Positions 59,784-64,000 of a DNA stretch of 64,000 bases are shown piece by piece. The stretch covers positions 62,001 to 126,000 of the forward strand of contig NZ_JAFFSU010000009.1 in the NCBI RefSeq assembly GCF_017948455.1, read 5' to 3'. The notes below the pieces were generated by a model. The model saw only the letters and a list, made by a program, of their open reading frames with translations, was not told the origin of the DNA and did no database searches. A program made the position numbers and the translations under genes. How positions within the stretch are numbered: position 1 is the first letter of the stretch; the number at the start of each line of letters is the position of its first letter. The DNA comes from Streptomyces sp. GESEQ-4 (GTDB lineage Bacteria > Actinomycetota > Actinomycetes > Streptomycetales > Streptomycetaceae).

Positions 59784-61133
59784 TCAGCCGTTCTGTTCCT
59801 TCCACTCGGCCTGAGCCTCGTTCAGCTGGTCAGCAAGCGTGTCCAGAAAGTCCTTCGCGCTCATGTCCCCGAGCAGCACCTTCTGGAAGTTCGGCTCGTT
59901 CTCCGCCTTGGAAATCGTGTTCCAGTCCGGCAGGTAGTACGGCAGCTGCACAATCGTCGTCGACCCGTCACTCAACGCCTGCGCAGCCAGTTTCGTGGGC
60001 TCGGCCTCGGAGATCCACGCGTCCTTGGCCGCATCCGTGTTCGCCGGCACCTGCCCCGCGGACTTGTTGAACTTCGAGTTCTCCTCGGGCGACGTGGCGA
60101 ACTCGATGAACTTCCACGCCGCGTCCTTGTTCTTGGAGCTCTTGAACAACCCCAGCCCGTCAACGGGGTTGGACACCTGGACCCGCTTGCCGCCGGAGCC
60201 GATCGGCTGCGGAATGCCCCGGAACTTGTCGACCCCGAGCGCCTTCACATGATCCTGGTACGACCCCAGGTTGTGGTTCAGCATCCCGATCGTGCCGGAG
60301 TCCCACTGCGCGACCATCTTCGTGAAGTCGTTGTTGAGGTCGGCTGCCGGAGTGACCTTCTTGTACAGCGCCGCGTACTTCTCCAACGCCGCCACGTTCT
60401 TGGGGTCGTTGACGGTCGTCTTCTCACCGCTCGCGTCCCAGAAGGACGTGATCCCGGACTGCCCGTACATCGCGTCCAGCGCCTGCGCGATGGAGCCGGC
60501 GCCACCACGAATGGTGTAACCGAACTCGTTCTTCCCGGAGTTGGTCAGCTTCTCGGCGGCCTTGTAGAAGGCATCCCAGGTGAGCGGCTCCTCCAGCCCG
60601 GCCGCCTTGAACAGATCGGTGCGGTAGTACAGGACACCGTTGTTCGCGGAGGTCGGAATCGAGTACAGCGCGTCGTCCCCGCCGCCGGCGGCCTTCAGCG
60701 ACTCGACCATGTCCTCGTTGAGCTTGCCGTTCAGCGAGGACTTGGCGAGCCGGTCGTCGAGCGGCTCCAGCGCTTTCTGCGCGGAGAACCCGGCGAGCAT
60801 GGCAGCGCCGACACCGCCGACGTCGGGCAGGCCGTCGGCCTGGATCGCGGTGTCGACCTTGGACTGGTACTCGGTGGAGGCGATACCGACGTACTCGACG
60901 TCGATGTCCGGGTTGGCCTTCTCGAAGTCGGCGATGATCTCTTTCCAGATGTCGGTGCGGACACCGCCGTTGTTGTCCCAGAAGACGACCTTGCCCTTGC
61001 CGCTGCCTTCCGCGCCCGTGTCACCGCCCGTCCCGCTGCCGTCGTCACCGCAGGCGGTGGCGGTCAGCGCGAGCACTGACCCCAGGGCGACCGCGATGGC
61101 CGCGCGCCTGCTTCTGCGAATACTGATCTTCAT
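59784..61133 (-). CDS. Sugar ABC transporter substrate-binding lipoprotein (family 1)
   Basis: A 449-residue extracellular solute-binding lipoprotein. From the ATG at 61133: basic N-terminus, hydrophobic core and lipobox LTATAC, then GTGGDTGAEGSGKG and a two-lobed body (VVFWDNNGGVRTDIWKEIIA, DVEYVGIASTEYQSKVDTA, LYSIPTSANNGVLYYRTDLF, FIEFATSPEENSKFNKSAGQ) typical of family 1 sugar-binding proteins. No permease or ATPase gene is adjacent, so partners lie elsewhere or beyond the window. By context it binds oligogalacturonides or rhamnogalacturonan fragments. Confidence 0.87.
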   Translation of the reverse strand: MKISIRRSRRAAIAVALGSVLALTATACGDDGSGTGGDTGAEGSGKGKVVFWDNNGGVRTDIWKEIIADFEKANPDIDVEYVGIASTEYQSKVDTAIQADGLPDVGGVGAAMLAGFSAQKALEPLDDRLAKSSLNGKLNEDMVESLKAAGGGDDALYSIPTSANNGVLYYRTDLFKAAGLEEPLTWDAFYKAAEKLTNSGKNEFGYTIRGGAGSIAQALDAMYGQSGITSFWDASGEKTTVNDPKNVAALEKYAALYKKVTPAADLNNDFTKMVAQWDSGTIGMLNHNLGSYQDHVKALGVDKFRGIPQPIGSGGKRVQVSNPVDGLGLFKSSKNKDAAWKFIEFATSPEENSKFNKSAGQVPANTDAAKDAWISEAEPTKLAAQALSDGSTTIVQLPYYLPDWNTISKAENEPNFQKVLLGDMSAKDFLDTLADQLNEAQAEWKEQNG

Positions 61134-61164
61134 GGTCGGCTCTCTTCTTCTGGATCCAGCGGAG

Positions 61165-62262
61165 TTATGAAGTTGTGGGGGTCTGAGTCGGCTCAAGCGC
61201 CACCCCGATCCGCTCCTGCGGTCCGGAGAACCGCTTCACGATCGCGGGCACGGCGGCGGCCGGGTCGAGCCGGTAGTCGTAGAACTCCCGCGGATCGAAG
61301 GCCGCACCCCACGTGTCGTGCCGCCCCGTGGTGTTCTTCAGGATCGACCCGCGCTGCACCAACTCGGCGGTGGCGTCGGCCTGGTAGGGGTGCTGGACGT
61401 CCTGGTAGTAGGAGTTCTCGATGACCATCCTGGTCTTGCCGCGTGACCAGTTCCCGTACGTCCACACGGGGTCGCCGGGATCCACCTGTGCCGTCAGGTA
61501 GTTGTTGTAGAGGTGCGCGTACGCGGCGTTGTCGATGGACGGGTTGCGCTGCTTGGTGTGGGCGAACCAGTTGTGGTCGATGGTGATCTGCGTCTTGACG
61601 TTCGTGGTCCAGCCGAGCCCGAACGTCTTGTTGTTGTTCTCGAACCGGTTGTAGGAGACGGTCACGTACTCGCTGTCCTTGCGGACGTCGAGCTGTCCGT
61701 CGCAGATGTTCGAGAAGCGGTTGTGGTCGACCCAGACGTGCTGGACGGTGTCCATCTGGATGCCGTCGAAGTCGGTGTCCTTGCAGTCCCAGTTGCCCTC
61801 GATCGCCGAGTCGCGGATCGTCATGTTGCGGATGATCACGTTGTGGGTGCCTGGGCTGAGATGGAACTCGCCCTGCACCAGCTCACCGCTCGCGCCGACC
61901 CCGACGATCGTCTTGTCCGAGGCGACCTCGACGCTCGCGCCGAACGGCTGAGCCGTGATCGTGCCCTTGACCCGGATGATGTACGGCTCCTCGGCGCCCG
62001 CGTACTTCATCAGCGAGGCCTGGTCGGTGACGGTGACGACCTTGCCGCCCGTGCCACCGGTGGTACCGCCGGCGAGCGAGGCGAACCCGTGCGGCTGGTC
62101 GCTCCAGCGGGACCAGGAGGCCGGGGCGGCGGCCTTCGCCTCCCCGACGGATCCGAGGCACAGGGCGGCGACCAGGCCCATCACCGCGGCCAGGACGAGG
62201 CCGTACCCCGGTCTCGAAGAATGGGGCAAGCGCTTGCTATGGAGGCTGTGGAAGTGCGTCAT
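61165..62262 (-). CDS. Secreted pectate lyase (PL1), second copy with RxPxxD
   Basis: A 365-residue secreted PL1 enzyme. Signal LVLAAVMGLVAALCLG ... AKAAA, then GFASLAGGTTGGTGGKVVTV, KTIVGVGASGELVQGEF, NVIIRNMTIRDSAIEGNWDC, HVWVDHNRFSNICDGQLDVR and the loop TKQRNPSIDNAAYAHLYNNY. The first catalytic arginine is kept, but the second arginine of RxPxxR is an aspartate, unlike the copy at 57421. The start at 62262 has GGGAG upstream. A perfect palindrome lies inside codons 9-13. Upstream of the sugar-binding lipoprotein gene by 31 bp, probably one operon. Confidence 0.88.
   Translation of the reverse strand: MTHFHSLHSKRLPHSSRPGYGLVLAAVMGLVAALCLGSVGEAKAAAPASWSRWSDQPHGFASLAGGTTGGTGGKVVTVTDQASLMKYAGAEEPYIIRVKGTITAQPFGASVEVASDKTIVGVGASGELVQGEFHLSPGTHNVIIRNMTIRDSAIEGNWDCKDTDFDGIQMDTVQHVWVDHNRFSNICDGQLDVRKDSEYVTVSYNRFENNNKTFGLGWTTNVKTQITIDHNWFAHTKQRNPSIDNAAYAHLYNNYLTAQVDPGDPVWTYGNWSRGKTRMVIENSYYQDVQHPYQADATAELVQRGSILKNTTGRHDTWGAAFDPREFYDYRLDPAAAVPAIVKRFSGPQERIGVALEPTQTPTTS
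62226..62237. promoter_or_regulatory. Candidate LacI-type operator in the start of a pectate lyase gene
   Basis: GCAAGCGCTTGC is a perfect 12-bp palindrome with the central AAGCGCTT that LacI-family regulators prefer. It falls at codons 9-13 of the lyase gene at 61165. A roadblock site in the coding region is possible, and so is a chance palindrome. Confidence 0.3.
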
Positions 62263-62304
62263 TGCGGCTCCCGACGGGCGTAACAGGCTTACGGGTGACG
62301 TGAG

Positions 62305-63813
62305 TTACAGGGGGGTGATCCGGAAGTGCGTGAGGACCGCGGCGCCGGCGTGTCCCCCGCCGGCGGGCGCGAGCGCGAACAGTCCGAGCAGGGCGCCGAC
62401 CCAGCGCCAGGGGGTGGCGGCGAAGACGGGACCGGAGGACGTCCAGCCGTCGCCGATGTCGTACGAGAAGCGGCAGCGCGCCCCGGAGCCGATCTCGATC
62501 CGCAGCCGGGCCCGTCCGCCGGGCGCGAGCCTCGGATGGGCGGCGTCCCGTTCCTGCTCGGCGACGGCCTCGGCGAACCGGTGCACCAGGTGGACCGTCC
62601 CGTCGGTCCCCCGTTGCAGCCCGATCCAGCTGAAGGCGTCTCCGAGCACCGCGAGCCCTGCCCTGGACCCCGGCTCCTCGCTGTGGAGCTGCAGCCCGAC
62701 CTCCACCGTGCAGGGAGCCCCGGGCAGCCGCTGGGTGAGGACGCTCGGCAGTTTGCGCAGGTCGTGCGTGTCGGCCGAGCGGACGCAGGTGAGGCGGAGG
62801 CCGTCGCCGGAGTGCTGGGTGGCCCAGCCGTCCTGCGGGTTGGCGGTCCACGACCACTGGCGGCCGAAACGTCCGCCGGGGAAGTCGTCGTCGGTGGCGG
62901 GCGCGGCGGCCGGCTGCGGCGGCAGGTCCGGGCGCCGGTGTACGGCGACGGGGGCGCCGTCGTCGCCGAGCACCGGCCAGCCGTCCGCGCCCCAGCGCAT
63001 CGGCTGGAGGTGGACGACCCGGCCGTACGCACCGCGCTGCTGGAAGTGCACGAACCAGTCCTCACCGGACGGCGTGCGCACCCACCCGCCCTGGTGCGGT
63101 CCGTTGACGTCGGTGTCCTTCTGCTCGAGGACGATCCTCTCCTCGTAAGGACCGAAGAACCCGCGCGAGCGGAAGGCGCCCTGCCAGCCGGTCTCCACTC
63201 CCCCGGCGGGGGCGAGGATCCAGAACCAGCCGTCGTGCCGGTAGAGCTTGGGGCCTTCGAGGGTGAACCAGCCGGGGATGCGGTCCCCGTCGACGATCAC
63301 CTTGCCCTCGTCGAGAAGTGACGTCCCGTCAGGCTGCATCCGGTGGCCGGTGAGGCGGTTCTTGATGCCGGAGCGGGACTTGGCCCAGGCGTGGATCAGG
63401 TAGGCCTCGCCGGTCTCCTCGTCCCAGAGGGGGCAGGGGTCGATCAGGCCCTTGCCCGCCTTGACGAGGTGGGGTCGGGTCCAGGGGCCGCGGATCTCGG
63501 GGGCGTTGATCTGGAAGATGCCCTGGTCGGGGTCGCCCCAGAAGATCCAGAAGCGGTCGTCGTGGTGGCGTAAGGCGGGTGCCCAGACTCCGCAGTCGTG
63601 GCGCGGGGACCTAAACTCGGCCGCCGGTTCCAGGCGCTCGAGTGCGTGGCCGACCAGGGTCCAGTTGACCAGGTCGCGGGAGTGGAGCAGGGGCAGGCCG
63701 GGGGCGCGGCCGAAGCTGGAGGCCGTGAGGTAGAAGTCGTCGCCCACGCGGACCAGGTCCGGGTCGGACCAGTCGGCGTCGAGGATCGGGTTGCGGTAGG
63801 TGTCGGTCGTCAT
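62305..63813 (-). CDS. Glycoside hydrolase family 43 (beta-xylosidase/arabinofuranosidase-like), with TTA codon
   Basis: A 502-residue enzyme from the ATG at 63813, without an evident signal peptide, so probably cytoplasmic. The five-bladed GH43 domain has NPILDADWSDPDLVRVGDDF, CGVWAPALRHHDDRFWIFWG, LIDPCPLWDEETGEAYLIHA and WFTLEGPKLYRHDGWFWIL; a C-terminal beta-sandwich follows (about 330-502). Leu81 is encoded by TTA (63571-63573), the rare bldA codon. The start overlaps the DUF6807-like gene (ATGA), so they form an operon. It probably removes side-chain sugars from imported fragments. Confidence 0.9.
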   Translation of the reverse strand: MTTDTYRNPILDADWSDPDLVRVGDDFYLTASSFGRAPGLPLLHSRDLVNWTLVGHALERLEPAAEFRSPRHDCGVWAPALRHHDDRFWIFWGDPDQGIFQINAPEIRGPWTRPHLVKAGKGLIDPCPLWDEETGEAYLIHAWAKSRSGIKNRLTGHRMQPDGTSLLDEGKVIVDGDRIPGWFTLEGPKLYRHDGWFWILAPAGGVETGWQGAFRSRGFFGPYEERIVLEQKDTDVNGPHQGGWVRTPSGEDWFVHFQQRGAYGRVVHLQPMRWGADGWPVLGDDGAPVAVHRRPDLPPQPAAAPATDDDFPGGRFGRQWSWTANPQDGWATQHSGDGLRLTCVRSADTHDLRKLPSVLTQRLPGAPCTVEVGLQLHSEEPGSRAGLAVLGDAFSWIGLQRGTDGTVHLVHRFAEAVAEQERDAAHPRLAPGGRARLRIEIGSGARCRFSYDIGDGWTSSGPVFAATPWRWVGALLGLFALAPAGGGHAGAAVLTHFRITPL

Positions 63814-64000
63814 GCGTTCACCGCCTTGCGGATCAGGGACGCCGCTTCGAGCCGGCTGATGCGGCCGTCGGCGACGACGGTGACGATCCGGCGGACGGCG
63901 GTCTCGCCGGGCGGGATCGGCAGCCGCTCCTCGGCGGCCAGGGAGGAGCCGACGCCGGGGTACTCCGTGGCGCGCACGAACCACCGGTCCCGGCGGGTCT
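63810..64000 (-). CDS. DUF6807/PmoA-like protein, C-terminal end (5' part outside window)
   Basis: 63 codons plus stop are visible, read on the - strand from the right edge. The segment DRWFVRATEYPGVGSSLAAE ... LPIPPGETAVRRIVTVVADG resembles the C-terminus of the DUF6807 (PmoA-like) family, common in plant-polymer loci of actinomycetes. The stop overlaps the GH43 start (ATGA), showing co-transcription. Function unknown; the family assignment is from a short piece. Confidence 0.55.
   Translation of the reverse strand, partial: TRRDRWFVRATEYPGVGSSLAAEERLPIPPGETAVRRIVTVVADGRISRLEAASLIRKAVNA

Noticed and set aside
1..64000. tRNA, rRNA or insertion sequence genes
   Set aside because: No tRNA-like CCA-ended cloverleaf, rRNA segment or transposase motif was recognised on either strand, although short RNAs cannot be excluded by eye.

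Overview
The window is chromosomal DNA of a high-GC actinomycete, almost certainly Streptomyces. The evidence is GC-rich codon use, many ATGA/GTGA start-stop overlaps, a cobalamin cluster followed by a secreted LAETG protein and ectABCD (the order I remember from S. coelicolor), a class E sortase-type LAETG signal, a mycothiol-type domain and Tat-exported plant-polymer enzymes. I saw no rRNA or tRNA gene, transposase or phage gene.

Left part (1-16526): a cobalamin (B12) operon on the + strand. It holds the cobQ 3' end, cobN, an AAA+/VWA chelatase partner, cobO, cobB, cobI, then after an inverted ZIP metal transporter, cobM, cobL, a cbiG-cobJ fusion, cobH, cbiX and cobC. Genes overlap by a few bases. 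The exception is the cobN/chelatase-partner junction, where a 169-bp gap holds two type I-E-like CRISPR repeats exactly 61 bp apart. GC-rich dispersed hairpin repeats lie in frame inside cobB and cobL.

Middle (16556-30638): a cell-wall-anchored LAETG protein; a 2320-residue secreted RHS polymorphic toxin with an autoprocessing Hint domain, a C-terminal GIY-YIG-type nuclease and an overlapping Imm26-like immunity gene; then a polar amino-acid ABC transporter with an amidohydrolase and a divergent class V aminotransferase, controlled from a promoter overlapped by a 19-bp palindrome; and a DinB-like protein. Next (30967-34143) is ectABCD for ectoine and 5-hydroxyectoine, the osmoprotectants.

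34147-48082 carries general metabolism and regulation: an ECF sigma factor with an anti-sigma/mycothiol-isomerase-like fusion, a PLP enzyme, a DsbA/FrnE protein, acetyltransferases, an aldehyde dehydrogenase divergent from an IclR regulator, a membrane protein/histidine kinase/response regulator operon, a penicillin-binding protein and a purine-type NCS2 permease.

Right part (48333-64000): an ECF sigma factor and a membrane partner, then a pectin and rhamnogalacturonan degradation locus: PL4 lyase, PL9 lyase, a double GH43, an alpha/beta hydrolase, CE8 pectin methylesterase, two PL1 pectate lyases, rhamnogalacturonan acetylesterase, a sugar-binding lipoprotein without permeases, another GH43 (with a rare TTA codon) and the end of a DUF6807-like gene. 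Together they would strip methyl and acetyl groups, cut the homogalacturonan and rhamnogalacturonan backbones, trim arabinose/galactose side chains and capture products.

A theme across the window is a dispersed GC-rich repeat family with six copies. Four lie next to gene 3' ends. Two are translated inside essential-looking enzymes: the cobL linker and the ATP-lid region of a histidine kinase.
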